Positions 17,581 to 26,996 of a DNA stretch of 64,000 nt are shown one piece after another; the stretch's first letter is position 1; each line of letters begins with the position of its first letter. Origin of the DNA: Owenweeksia sp965229445 (GTDB lineage Bacteria; Bacteroidota; Bacteroidia; Flavobacteriales; Schleiferiaceae); assembly GCA_965229445.1 (NCBI GenBank), contig OZ245876.1:1426001-1490000 (forward strand), read 5' to 3'. The notes under the pieces were generated by a model. The model was not told where the DNA came from. It saw nothing but the letters and a program-made list of their open reading frames with translations, and made no database searches. The translations under genes were made by a program, and so were the position numbers.

Positions 17581-17760
17581 GACCGGTGACGGGTGTCCGA
17601 TGACCAGGGAAAAAGGGTAAATGTGATTAATGTGCTAATGTGGCAATGTGATGGATGACCGGTGACGGGTGTCCGATGACCAGGGAAAAAGGGTAAATGT
17701 GATTAATGTGCTAATGTGGCAATGTGATGGATGACCGGTGACGGGTGTCCGATGACCGGG
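17581..17760. repeat. 76-bp tandem repeat, two full copies and a partial
   Basis: Units start with GACCGGTGACGGGTGTCCGA at 17581, 17657 and 17733. The first two are essentially identical over 76 bases and include AATGTG-type words (AATGTGATTAATGTGC). The third breaks off after GATGACCGGGG. The array ends about 100 bases before the J-domain protein gene. Confidence 0.88.
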
Positions 17761-17856
17761 GTAAAAAGCTTAATGTGGTTCATTTGTCCCCCCTTTTACC
17801 CAATTACCCAATCATCCAACAACCCACCTCCCAATCTTTATATCTTTCCCAACTGA

Positions 17857-18792
17857 ATGAAGCAGTATTATCAAATTCTAGGATTAAAACCCGGCGCCAG
17901 CAAGGAGGAAGTGAAGAAAGCCTATCGCATGATGGCCATGAAGTACCATCCAGATGTGAATCCTTCACCCAATGCCCGACAAAAGTTTACCGAGATCCTG
18001 GAGGCCTATGAATATTTGACCGGAGTTAGAAAAGCCCGGAAAAGCTCATTTACTAAAGCTGAAAAGGAGCGCTTTTACGATTTGATGCGTAAAGCGGCAG
18101 AAGAAAAGGCCAAGGCCAAATATCGGGAACGGGTACGTCAATTTAGAAAGCAACGGGAAGAGCAGCAGAATAAGGAGTACCAAAAAGGGATCATACTCTT
18201 TTTTGTAGTGATTTTCGCCGCCGTATCAATCTGGCAGGCCTATAAGTTTTATTTCAACCTAAAGGTCAATGGTGATTCTGTGCGCACCGAAGCGCAGGTG
18301 GTAGGTGTCGCCAATAAACGTGTCATTTATCAATTCTTTGTGGGTGACAGTCTGATACAGGAGAAGGCCTACGTAGGCAGATATAGGCTCTCCATGTTAG
18401 CAGATAACGGGATGCCCCTGGAGATTGGAGATCAGTTTGAGTTGATTTATAGCGCAGCTGATCCCAGCTATCACCGGCTTAATTATCAGAAGGTTTCGCC
18501 CGCAACCATGAAGCGCTATCTGGCATTGAGCTCCACAAAATTGCAGGGTATATACCGAGATCATTGGCAAGAACTAAACGATTCCGAACAGAAGGTAAGG
18601 GCACTATGTATGAGCCTGTTAATCTTTCAGGAGTATGGATTTAACGGCCTGGCCAAGGTAGTATACCATGATGCCAATATCCTGAACAACTTCGCTCATA
18701 ACAGCATAAGGTGGCACTTTTTGAGTAGGAAAGAGGCCTTTAAGGAGATTTATCATTCCTGCGAAACCGACCCATTATTCCGGGGGACTTAA
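17857..18792 (+). CDS. Membrane-anchored J-domain protein
   Basis: This 311-residue protein starts with a J domain (residues 1-60) with the HPD tripeptide at 31-33 (KYHPDVNPSP), which stimulates DnaK ATPase. A strongly basic, coiled-coil-prone stretch follows (about 65-110, rich in K, R and E), then one membrane helix (GIILFFVVIFAAVSIW) and a C-terminal domain of about 180 residues that I do not recognise. The glycine/phenylalanine and zinc-finger regions of true DnaJ are absent, so this is a specialised co-chaperone. A -7-like element (TATCTTTC, 17841-17848) lies nine bases before the ATG. hisS follows after 43 bases but has its own promoter match. Confidence 0.88.
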   Translation: MKQYYQILGLKPGASKEEVKKAYRMMAMKYHPDVNPSPNARQKFTEILEAYEYLTGVRKARKSSFTKAEKERFYDLMRKAAEEKAKAKYRERVRQFRKQREEQQNKEYQKGIILFFVVIFAAVSIWQAYKFYFNLKVNGDSVRTEAQVVGVANKRVIYQFFVGDSLIQEKAYVGRYRLSMLADNGMPLEIGDQFELIYSAADPSYHRLNYQKVSPATMKRYLALSSTKLQGIYRDHWQELNDSEQKVRALCMSLLIFQEYGFNGLAKVVYHDANILNNFAHNSIRWHFLSRKEAFKEIYHSCETDPLFRGT

Positions 18793-18808
18793 GTCTTCTC
18801 ATTCTTAC

Positions 18809-18816
18809 TAATTTTG
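18809..18816 (+). promoter_or_regulatory. Bacteroidota -7 promoter element for hisS
   Basis: TAATTTTG exactly fits TAnnTTTG and lies 19 bases upstream of the hisS start at 18836. It would give a leader of about 12-15 bases. Confidence 0.55.
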
Positions 18817-18835
18817 CGCCTTCAATAAAGATGCT

Positions 18836-20221
18836 ATGTCGGTAAAACCCAGCCTTCCAAAAGGCACTCGAGATTTGTTGCCTGTTGAGATGCAGAAGCG
18901 AGAGTTTATTACTTCTGCCATGAAGAAGGTATTTGAAAAATACGGCTATAGCCCGATTGAGACCCCGGCGATGGAGAATCTTTCTACCCTTACCGGTAAG
19001 TATGGTGAGGAGGGTGACAAACTGATATTTCGCATCCTCAATAATGGCGACTTTATAAAGAAGAGTGATGAATCTGCTTTTAAGCAAGGCGATTCACCAT
19101 CTTTTGCGAATAGCATCTCAGACAAGGCACTGCGGTATGATCTTACGGTGCCTTTTGCACGTTATGTGGTTCAAAATCAAAATGACCTTAGCTTCCCTTT
19201 TAGGCGATATCAAATTCAACCGGTGTGGCGGGCAGACCGACCACAAAAGGGCCGATTCAGAGAGTTTTATCAGTGTGATGCTGATGCCATTGGGTCGAAT
19301 TCGCTAATGCTCGAGCTCGAGTTTATTCGCATATATGATGAGGTATTTCAGAAGTTAGGCCTGCCGGTTGCCATTCATATCAATAACCGCAAACTTTTGT
19401 CGGGATTTGCTGAGCGCTTTTCAATTGCTGATCGGCTAAATGAATTTACACAGATCCTGGATAAATTGGATAAGATTGGTTGGGATGGAGTATCCAAACT
19501 CTTGCGCGAAAAATCATTTCCTGAAGCGCTAGTTGCGCAACTTGGCGAGCTATTGGTTGACAGTAATTCTGAATCCCAACTGAATTTGCTTCGAGAAATT
19601 CTGGCCAATTCTGAAATTGGAACCAAAGGCCTGGAAGAAATCAGCTTCTTGTTGGAGCAGAGTGCTAATTCGGGTTTTGGGAACGAGATCGTTTTCGACT
19701 TTAGTTTGGCCAGAGGATTGGATTACTACACCGGAGCAATACTTGAAGTAAAAGTGAAAGCTGTGAATCTTGGCTCCGTAGGGGGTGGTGGACGCTATGA
19801 TGACCTCACCGGCGTGTTTGGCCTCAAGGGAATGTCAGGCGTGGGTATTTCCTTTGGTCTGGATCGCATACAACTGGCTATGGACGAACTGGAGAGCTTT
19901 CCTGAAATGAACCAGGCTGGTACAGAAGTTCTATTTGTAAATTTTGGTCGGGAAGAAGCCTTGTTTAGTTTACACCTGGCCAATGAGTTGCGAGATATGG
20001 GAATAAAGGCAGAGGTATATCCCGATTCCGCCAAACTTCGCAAGCAGCTTGATTATGCCAATAAGAGACTAATCGACAAGGTGGTCTTGATAGGTTCTCA
20101 GGAAATTGAAAACGAAATCTATATTCTGAAAGAAATGTCGACCGGAAAGCAAAGGGAACTGAAGCGAATTGAATTACTGGAGTATTTTTCCAATGAGCAA
20201 CAACAGTATGGAGCACACTGA
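18836..20221 (+). CDS. hisS: Histidyl-tRNA synthetase
   Basis: HisRS charges tRNA-His and is a class II synthetase acting as a homodimer. The 461 residues contain the N-terminal KGTRDLLPVEMQKR signature, class II motif 2 (FRRYQIQPVWRADRPQKGR, around 121-140, with the catalytic arginine), the histidine-specific LARGLDYYTG motif and motif 3 (GISFGLDRIQ), then the C-terminal anticodon-binding domain (from about 365). Length is typical. The 3' end overlaps the start of the histidine ammonia-lyase gene by 14-29 bases, so the enzyme that uses histidine for translation and the one that destroys it share a transcript. Confidence 0.97.
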   Translation: MSVKPSLPKGTRDLLPVEMQKREFITSAMKKVFEKYGYSPIETPAMENLSTLTGKYGEEGDKLIFRILNNGDFIKKSDESAFKQGDSPSFANSISDKALRYDLTVPFARYVVQNQNDLSFPFRRYQIQPVWRADRPQKGRFREFYQCDADAIGSNSLMLELEFIRIYDEVFQKLGLPVAIHINNRKLLSGFAERFSIADRLNEFTQILDKLDKIGWDGVSKLLREKSFPEALVAQLGELLVDSNSESQLNLLREILANSEIGTKGLEEISFLLEQSANSGFGNEIVFDFSLARGLDYYTGAILEVKVKAVNLGSVGGGGRYDDLTGVFGLKGMSGVGISFGLDRIQLAMDELESFPEMNQAGTEVLFVNFGREEALFSLHLANELRDMGIKAEVYPDSAKLRKQLDYANKRLIDKVVLIGSQEIENEIYILKEMSTGKQRELKRIELLEYFSNEQQQYGAH

Positions 20222-21725
20222 TCGTTTTCAAATCAGCTTTAAGGAGATTGACCTCAAGCAGTTACAACTTATTCTGGACAAGGAGGTTCCCCTCGGACTC
20301 TCTGAAGAGTGTAAGAATGCCGTCATTAATTGCCGGCGTTATCTGGAAAAGAAAATCCTCAGCCAGAAAAAACCCATTTATGGTATAAACACCGGATTTG
20401 GGTCATTATGCAATATCTCTATTGAAGGCAAAGACTTGTCGTCCTTGCAAGACAATTTGGTACGATCTCATGCCACCGGTACCGGTGCAATATTGGATAG
20501 CTCTATTGTTAGGCTAATGTTGTTGCTAAAGGCTCGCTCACTGGCCTTTGGGCATTCCGGGGTATCCGTTGAGGTGATTGACAGGCTGCTGTACTTCTAT
20601 AACCACAGACTTTATCCCAAGGTCTATGAACAAGGTTCGCTGGGGGCGTCTGGCGACTTAGCGCCACTGGCGCATCTTTCCTTAGCGCTGTTGGGTGAAG
20701 GAGAATTTTATTTCGATGGTAAATCTTATCCCAGTAAAGCGATTCTGGAGCAAGAAGGTCTGGAAGCCCTGGTGCTTCAATCCAAGGAAGGATTAGCCTT
20801 ACTGAATGGTACGCAGTTTATGTCGGCCATAGGATTAAATGTTATTCTTCGCTTTAAGCGCTTAATGTACCTGGCGGATCTGATTGGAGCATTATCGCTG
20901 GAAGCTTTTGATGGTCGTTCGGAACCATTTGACCCACTTTTGCACCAGATAAGACCGCATGAAGGTCAGTTGATTACGGCCAAACGAATCAATGAGTTTT
21001 TGGAAGGAAGTAAAATGATAACTCGTGCCAAGGAGCATGTTCAGGATCCATACTCTTTCCGTTGCATTCCTCAGGTGCACGGCGCTTCTAAAGATGTGCT
21101 GAAAAGGGTGGAAGAGGTGTTTGTGACGGAGATGAATGCGGTCACGGATAACCCTACCATATTCCCCAAGGAGGATAAAATTATTTCCGGTGGAAATTTT
21201 CACGGTCAAACCTTGGCTTTAAATCTTGATTATTTGGCCATGGCCATGGCTGAATTGGCGAGCATTTCTGAGCGTCGCACCTATTTGTTGGTAAGCGGAC
21301 AGAGGGACTTACCTCCATTTCTGGTGGCAGTCTCCGGTTTAAATTCGGGATTGATGATTGCTCAGTACACCGCCGCGGCCATCGTGAGTCAAAATAAGCA
21401 GTTATGCACGCCGGCATCGGTAGATTCCATTGTTTCCTCCAATGGTCAGGAAGATCATGTAAGTATGGGTGCCAATGCGGCTACGAAAGCTCTGCGAGTG
21501 GTAGAAAACCTGGAAACCGTATTGGCGATAGAGCTCATCTCCGCTTCACAGGCTTTATTCTTCAGAAAGGATCGCAGCTCTGAATTCTTAACCGGTATCC
21601 TCGATGCCTTTAGAGAAGTGGTACCATTTATTGAAAGCGATCGGATTTTATCCAATGATATTGCTGCTGCGAAAGAGTTTATTCAGAATATTGAGATAGA
21701 TTATGAGCTTCTGTTTAATGAATAA
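20193..21725 (+). CDS. hutH: Histidine ammonia-lyase
   Basis: HutH eliminates ammonia from histidine to give urocanate, the first step of histidine degradation. The MIO cofactor forms from Ala-Ser-Gly in GSLGASGDLAPLAHL (about residues 152-154). Other signatures are YGINTGFG near the N-terminus and SNGQEDHVSMG near the C-terminus, which favours histidine over phenylalanine or tyrosine as substrate. Possible starts are ATG at 20169, 20193 and 20208; the first lies deep inside hisS, and I chose the second. The 3' end overlaps the convergent T9SS surface protein gene by 11 bases. hutU and hutI are not adjacent; hutF and hutG lie 37 kb away in the window. Confidence 0.95.
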   Translation: MSNNSMEHTDRFQISFKEIDLKQLQLILDKEVPLGLSEECKNAVINCRRYLEKKILSQKKPIYGINTGFGSLCNISIEGKDLSSLQDNLVRSHATGTGAILDSSIVRLMLLLKARSLAFGHSGVSVEVIDRLLYFYNHRLYPKVYEQGSLGASGDLAPLAHLSLALLGEGEFYFDGKSYPSKAILEQEGLEALVLQSKEGLALLNGTQFMSAIGLNVILRFKRLMYLADLIGALSLEAFDGRSEPFDPLLHQIRPHEGQLITAKRINEFLEGSKMITRAKEHVQDPYSFRCIPQVHGASKDVLKRVEEVFVTEMNAVTDNPTIFPKEDKIISGGNFHGQTLALNLDYLAMAMAELASISERRTYLLVSGQRDLPPFLVAVSGLNSGLMIAQYTAAAIVSQNKQLCTPASVDSIVSSNGQEDHVSMGANAATKALRVVENLETVLAIELISASQALFFRKDRSSEFLTGILDAFREVVPFIESDRILSNDIAAAKEFIQNIEIDYELLFNE

Positions 21726-24700
21726 CAGTAAGATGGCCTCGTCGTTCTGATTTACCATTTTTCAGGAGGTAGGAATAGACTCCGTCTGGAGCCCTTTTTC
21801 CGTTGATTGTGCCATCCCAGAACTCTTCAAATGGCTTATCTGATTCAAATACAGTCTGCCCCCAGCGATTAAAAATATGGATAGAGGTATTCTCGCCACA
21901 GGCAATACCAGAAATGAAGAACTCCTCATTTATGTCATCCTCATTGGGCGTAAAGATGTTGGGAATGTAAGTGGGAAGGCTGATTCTTTCCAGGAAAAAG
22001 GATTCTTCTATACTGAATAAGTTATTGCAGAGACTGTCAAAGATCTCTGCCTTAACTTCTACCAAACCGGCTTGCTCTACCACCAGGGAAGGGTTGCGAC
22101 TTACATCAGCCAATAAACCATTGAGGTACCAGGTGTAGGTATAACGTTGGCGGTCATTTCCTACCAAAATATCCAGACGTCCTCCTTTACATTCATCATA
22201 ATCAATGAAGAGCTGAGGATCAGGAACGGTATCTGCAAAAGATACCTGAAACGTGGCCGTATCGGCTTTATCACAAACGCTGTCGTAAGCGATGAGACTA
22301 ATTAGATAGGTTCCGGTGTCTTGATAACCATGAACAGGCTCATAACTACCAGAGGACGCCCCATCACCAAAATGCCAGGTATAGGTATCTGCACCTTCTG
22401 AAAGGTTGGTCATACTCACCCAATAATTTTTATCACAACCGGTGTAGTCCACAGAAAAATCGGAAGTGGGTTTTTCTCCCTGGTCATGCTCCACCACGAT
22501 AGTACTGGTATCAGAAATGTCGCATAAAGTGTCACGTGCGATCAGGGTAATGGTGTAGATACCAAGACTGTCGTAGGTTACTGTGGGTTCGGCCAGGTTG
22601 GAGCTTTGACCATTGCCGAAATCCCAGATGAACTGATTGGCATTCAGACTTTTATTTGACATCTTAACTTGGAGCTGGTCACATAAGGTATCTACATCAG
22701 TGCTGAAGTTAATGTCGGGAATGGAGCGTACGGTTATTTGAAAATCAAACTTAATCGCACCATAATTGCATTCCGAACTGGGTTTGGTAGGTGAAAACGA
22801 ATTTGGAGTAGTTGGAAAGCCATCTCTGGTTCTACATCCCGCGCAAGCGGCCTGATAAACCACTCCTTCAGGACTAAACCGACTGGTGCCACCGTCCACG
22901 TGCTCATGTGAACTACCGCCAAAGTAGGATCCGAAAAGCAGGCTATCGGCGTTTCGGTTTAAAATCATAAAATAGAAATCACTACCATCGGTACTATCCT
23001 GGAAGGCATCAATGGTGACCGGCAGTAAATTGGTGTTGGCATTGATGAAATTATTGGCGGCAATATTGCTGTGTCCATTCCAGCCACTCAGATAAATATT
23101 CAAACAGCGATCTACCATAAAGGAAGTTGGAATAAGATCTGACTTGTTAAAGCCGCTGCCTATCTGCGTAGCTAACAACAAGGTGTCCAGTCCGGGATCG
23201 TATTTTCTGATGAATTGTCTTCCGCCCGGTACCGCGTAAACCTGGGGCGAAATTTCGAAGGTCTGTGCGCACTGACCATAGGCGTAGACATCACCCAATC
23301 GATCAACTTCAATAATAAAGTTCTGTTCTTTGGCTCCCGTTCCCATATAGGTACCGGCCACGAAATTGCCATTTGACGCGTCAAATTTGGCGATGTATCC
23401 ATCATAATTCCCGCCTAAGCTATCCTGCTGCGCCTGGGTGTGGGTGGGTAAATCAATGCTGTTGGTGGATCCTCCCAAATACACATAACTTCCGTCGGTA
23501 CGCACCGAGTATCCGGTTTCGGTGCCGCTGCCACCAAAATAATTCCCCCAAATAAGATTGTTTAGGTTTTCATTAAAGACCATAATCACCGCGTTCTGTG
23601 AGCTATCGTTGGCAAGAGTACCTACTCTGTTAAGGGGGAGGTCTGGCGAAAGGGAAGAAGAGCTTATTGCCACCTTGTCATTTCCCAGGGTAATAATTTC
23701 GCTTCGTGCATAGTCGCCATAATTATTATTGACGTAGATATTTAAGCCTTCCGCTACGCTTCCTCCCAGATAGGTGCTGGCTAGCAACTGACTGCCATCG
23801 GCGCTAAGCCGGGACACCACTAAATTGGAACCAGTTGGAAAGTTGAATCCTGAATAGGGAAGGTTGTAAGGCTGTCCTACCTGATAGTTTGCCTGAAAAG
23901 GATTGCCCGCCATGGGGAAATCATCCGAGCCTGTATTCCCTACTATAAAGAGTTCATCCCGGCTATTGGCCACAAGGCTATGCGGAATATCATGTCGCTT
24001 GCCTCCGATATAAGTGGCGTAAATTAATGAGCCTCCATCGGCAGAAAACTTGTTAATCGCCATGTCCACCAGATCATCCAGACTGTCCTGAAAGACACCG
24101 GGTGTAGTGGGGTAGGCCTGATCAAAAGCGACTCCACCACCGTAGAACTGGTCATTTTTGCCATAGGTGGCCGTAAATCCCCAACTGGTACCCGGTCCAC
24201 CGATATAACTGGAGAAGATGAGCAAGGGATCAATAATGAGGGCATAAGCTTTATTGTACTTACCAATTTTGAACTGCACCCGGTCGTTCACCAGTTTATA
24301 TTCACAGCGCACCTGATGTTTTTGACCCTCGATTAGCTGATAGCATTCCGGAATGTACTCTTCAAGGTTTCCCAGAGCATGATGCAATACCAGCTTTCCT
24401 TCTTGTATAGTCATGGATTGAAGACCCTGATAGCGCATGGCGATATTTTCTGGTTTTCCCCCAGGATTGACAATGATATCATATTTCAAGCCCTCGTATT
24501 CCCCAAAGTATCGCACATCAATGTGTGGGTAAAGATTCTGGTAAAGCATTTCCTTGAACACAGGTACATGCGAGCGCCAATTGGCTGGGTCATCTCCGGT
24601 GAGATAGTTATGATAGAATGCAGTGGGTTCTTCTCCGTTAGGAACCGGTGTGGATAATTCTGGCCCCACCCAGTTCATTTTAATGACCAATCCTTTCCGC

Positions 24701-24942
24701 TGGTGAGGCAGGCTGTGAGGGTGATGGTGTCGATCCTCTTGCGCGGAAGCCTGGTAAAACAGTGCGGAATACCCTTGTCGATCAAAAAAAAATGCCCCTT
24801 GTTTTAAAGGCATCTTATAGTGAAAGTCTCCTGACCATTGTCCTTGATTCTGAATAAAAAAGCCCTGCTGATCTTGAGCAAGAACTTGCGAAAGAACAGT
24901 CAAAACACAGAATATCAGCAGATAAGGAAGAGTTTTACTCAT
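21715..24942 (-). CDS. T9SS-exported surface protein with SBBP-like repeats, PKD domains and gliding-type C-terminal domain
   Basis: The 1075-residue protein has a signal peptide (LPYLLIFCVLTVLSQVLAQ) and an N-terminal domain of the GFFIQNQGQWSGDF kind found in many Bacteroidota secreted proteins. Beta-propeller-like SBBP repeats follow (about 250-700; YIGGPGTSWGF, YLGGSVAEGL, YFGGSGTETGY, YFGGSSHEHVDGG). Two PKD domains come next (FIWDFGNGQSSNLAEPTVTY and TWHFGDGASSGSYEP), then a third Ig-like region and the gliding-motility-associated C-terminal domain (PNIFTPNEDDINEEF, FNRWGQTVFESD, WDGTINGKRAPDGVYSY). That C-terminal domain is the type B sorting signal of T9SS, so the protein is probably exported and attached at the cell surface. 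Ligand or function is unknown. It overlaps hutH tail to tail. Confidence 0.92.
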   Translation of the reverse strand: MSKTLPYLLIFCVLTVLSQVLAQDQQGFFIQNQGQWSGDFHYKMPLKQGAFFFDRQGYSALFYQASAQEDRHHHPHSLPHQRKGLVIKMNWVGPELSTPVPNGEEPTAFYHNYLTGDDPANWRSHVPVFKEMLYQNLYPHIDVRYFGEYEGLKYDIIVNPGGKPENIAMRYQGLQSMTIQEGKLVLHHALGNLEEYIPECYQLIEGQKHQVRCEYKLVNDRVQFKIGKYNKAYALIIDPLLIFSSYIGGPGTSWGFTATYGKNDQFYGGGVAFDQAYPTTPGVFQDSLDDLVDMAINKFSADGGSLIYATYIGGKRHDIPHSLVANSRDELFIVGNTGSDDFPMAGNPFQANYQVGQPYNLPYSGFNFPTGSNLVVSRLSADGSQLLASTYLGGSVAEGLNIYVNNNYGDYARSEIITLGNDKVAISSSSLSPDLPLNRVGTLANDSSQNAVIMVFNENLNNLIWGNYFGGSGTETGYSVRTDGSYVYLGGSTNSIDLPTHTQAQQDSLGGNYDGYIAKFDASNGNFVAGTYMGTGAKEQNFIIEVDRLGDVYAYGQCAQTFEISPQVYAVPGGRQFIRKYDPGLDTLLLATQIGSGFNKSDLIPTSFMVDRCLNIYLSGWNGHSNIAANNFINANTNLLPVTIDAFQDSTDGSDFYFMILNRNADSLLFGSYFGGSSHEHVDGGTSRFSPEGVVYQAACAGCRTRDGFPTTPNSFSPTKPSSECNYGAIKFDFQITVRSIPDINFSTDVDTLCDQLQVKMSNKSLNANQFIWDFGNGQSSNLAEPTVTYDSLGIYTITLIARDTLCDISDTSTIVVEHDQGEKPTSDFSVDYTGCDKNYWVSMTNLSEGADTYTWHFGDGASSGSYEPVHGYQDTGTYLISLIAYDSVCDKADTATFQVSFADTVPDPQLFIDYDECKGGRLDILVGNDRQRYTYTWYLNGLLADVSRNPSLVVEQAGLVEVKAEIFDSLCNNLFSIEESFFLERISLPTYIPNIFTPNEDDINEEFFISGIACGENTSIHIFNRWGQTVFESDKPFEEFWDGTINGKRAPDGVYSYLLKNGKSERRGHLTVIH

Positions 24943-25023
24943 TTGTATATCCCTACTAAATTACCAAATGTGTAGGTAGTTTCCGCGAACTAACGCCCTT
25001 GAATTAGTGAAAGGGGCTTTAGC

Positions 25024-26193
25024 TTATTCTGTAGTGCTTACCAGGCGTGATTCTATGAACACAGACTTCCCGTTTTGCAGGCTAGTGGCAAGGATGAAGT
25101 CCCGATCCGAAGGTTTAAACCTCATCCGCTTCTCAATGACTTTGTTTTTCTCCGGAAAATTGCGGTTTACCAGATTATAACGACCTCCTTTTAACTCCTT
25201 GTCCCATGCCTTCCAGATTCGCTTAACTTGATAAGTCCGACCGGGGTAGTCAGGCTGCAACTCAGGACTGGTATAAACATGGCTATTGGCTGCCAGTTTT
25301 GTCAGCTGAAAGGATTGAGCCAGTTCGTCTTGTAAGTTGGCTTTAAATACGGATGCATTTGGTTCGTATAGATAGCTTTGTGGTGCTGTCAGATCTGGTT
25401 TAACTTCCTTATTCGCAGGGGCATGTTCAAAGTATTGAATCCGGCTGGATTGCAAATTCCAGCAACGTCTTAGAACAGAATCTACCTGCTTTGCCTGTAA
25501 AAGATACAGGACCTCCTTACACTCGTTTCCGACACTAATAACCCAAACTTCAGCCACATTTAAAAGCTGATTTATCGCCATATTGATGTCTAGCATCGGA
25601 CTGGTTTTGATCAAAGTAGTGCGTCCGTTGATGCATAATTGAGGCAGCATTTGGATGACATTTGGATCGTAATCGCTGAGTAGAAATTGCTTGCGATTTG
25701 CCTGATCTCTGCGGTGCGGATCCAGGTAAATAAAGTCAGCTTCTGAAGACTGCAGTAAGCGGGTGGCATCGGCATTTATGACTTTGATTTTCGACGCTAG
25801 TATGTCAAAGTTGTGTTGTGCAAAGAGGCTCAATTCTGCTTGCTTTTCAACATAAACCGAACTATTGAAGGATTGCGATAGGTAATAAGCATCAACTCCC
25901 AGTCCACCAGTAAGATCTATAAATTCATCACCACCAATATTTGCGGCTTTTAAACAGGCGGTAGCCTGCGAGCTGGCTTGCTCCAGGGAAAGGCCGGTGG
26001 GAAATTGAATTTGACTTTTGGAAACCCATTCCGGTAATTTTTTTTTCAGCTTTTGCCGGGCATAAATCTGGTCAATTAAGTAGGTCTTATCGCGGTCTTG
26101 ATGATATTTCAATCTGAGCTTAACCACATCAACCTTCAGATGATTTTCAATAAACCGGAGTTGATCGGGATTCAACTTTTGTATAGGACGCAT
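25024..26193 (-). CDS. Class I SAM-dependent methyltransferase with THUMP-like domain
   Basis: This 389-residue protein has a Rossmann methyltransferase core. Motif I is FIDLTGGLGVDAYYLSQSF, motif II ends in VYVEK, and the motif IV region is ADFIYLDPHRRDQ, where DPHRR replaces the usual [D/N]PPY. N-terminal and C-terminal extensions match the family annotated in Bacteroidota as 'THUMP-like domain-containing' methyltransferase. An RNA substrate is likely by analogy, but unproven. Its start overlaps the stop of the DUF4159 gene by one base (TGATG), so the pair forms an operon with translational coupling. Confidence 0.85.
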   Translation of the reverse strand: MRPIQKLNPDQLRFIENHLKVDVVKLRLKYHQDRDKTYLIDQIYARQKLKKKLPEWVSKSQIQFPTGLSLEQASSQATACLKAANIGGDEFIDLTGGLGVDAYYLSQSFNSSVYVEKQAELSLFAQHNFDILASKIKVINADATRLLQSSEADFIYLDPHRRDQANRKQFLLSDYDPNVIQMLPQLCINGRTTLIKTSPMLDINMAINQLLNVAEVWVISVGNECKEVLYLLQAKQVDSVLRRCWNLQSSRIQYFEHAPANKEVKPDLTAPQSYLYEPNASVFKANLQDELAQSFQLTKLAANSHVYTSPELQPDYPGRTYQVKRIWKAWDKELKGGRYNLVNRNFPEKNKVIEKRMRFKPSDRDFILATSLQNGKSVFIESRLVSTTE

Positions 26194-26858
26194 CAGGACT
26201 GTTCCGAACTCAAAAAGACATAGGTGAGAATGTTGACGCCCATTTGCAAAGCTTTAATCCTTATTTCATGAGGATCATTGTGCACTTCCTGGTCTTCCCA
26301 GCCATCGCTTAGATCCGATTCATGCGTATAGAGAACCACCATGCGATCCTGGATGTAAATAGCGTAGGCTTGAGGTGGTTTCTGATCGTGTTCATGGATT
26401 TTAGGGAGGCCATCAGGAAATTCGTAGTAGGCCGAGAAAATGGGGTGATTTGGTGAAAGCGCTACCAGTTGTTGAGAGGGAAATAATTTTTGCAGCTCGG
26501 GTCGAATAAACTTGTCCATACCATAATTGTCGTCGATATGAAGAAAACCACCAGATTCCAGGTACATCCTGATATTCCTTCGCTCGCTGTCATTGAAGAC
26601 GACATTGCCATGACCGGTCATATGAATAAATGGATAATTGAAAATTTCCTGCCCCTCAGCATCCACGACCTCATATTCAGGGTTGATGTCGGTACCTAGC
26701 TGATTGTTAGCGTACAAAGCTAAATTGGTAAGTGCGGAAGGATTCGCATACCAGTCGCCACCCCCATTGTATTTTAGCATCGCAAGCTGATAGGAGAACT
26801 CTTGAGCAGAAATGCTACTTAAAACCAACAAAAACAGCGCTAAAAAACCACTTTTCAT
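26193..26858 (-). CDS. Secreted DUF4159 protein
   Basis: The 221-residue protein has a signal peptide, MKSGFLALFLLVLSSISAQ, followed by the DUF4159 domain starting at FSYQLAMLKYNGGGDWY. The domain contains FIHMTGHGNVVFNDSE, GGFLHIDDNYGMDKFIRPE and LSPNHPIFSAYYEFPDGLPK. The fold resembles a class I glutamine-amidotransferase/flavodoxin-type domain, but its function is not established. An in-frame ATG at 26942 would add 28 residues that ruin the signal peptide, so I chose 26858. A near-match to the -7 element (TAAACTTG, minus strand 26871-26864) sits five bases upstream. It is the first gene of a two-gene operon with the methyltransferase gene. Confidence 0.85.
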   Translation of the reverse strand: MKSGFLALFLLVLSSISAQEFSYQLAMLKYNGGGDWYANPSALTNLALYANNQLGTDINPEYEVVDAEGQEIFNYPFIHMTGHGNVVFNDSERRNIRMYLESGGFLHIDDNYGMDKFIRPELQKLFPSQQLVALSPNHPIFSAYYEFPDGLPKIHEHDQKPPQAYAIYIQDRMVVLYTHESDLSDGWEDQEVHNDPHEIRIKALQMGVNILTYVFLSSEQS

Positions 26859-26996
26859 AGCTGCAAGTTTACGCTTTGTTAAATTTATAATCCAGTCCAT
26901 TGGTAAAAAAGTATCGCTTAATAAATCAAACGTAGAACTCACTAATTATAACATATTATACTGGTTAAATGGCAGTTGTATTTATTAATTTTCTCC

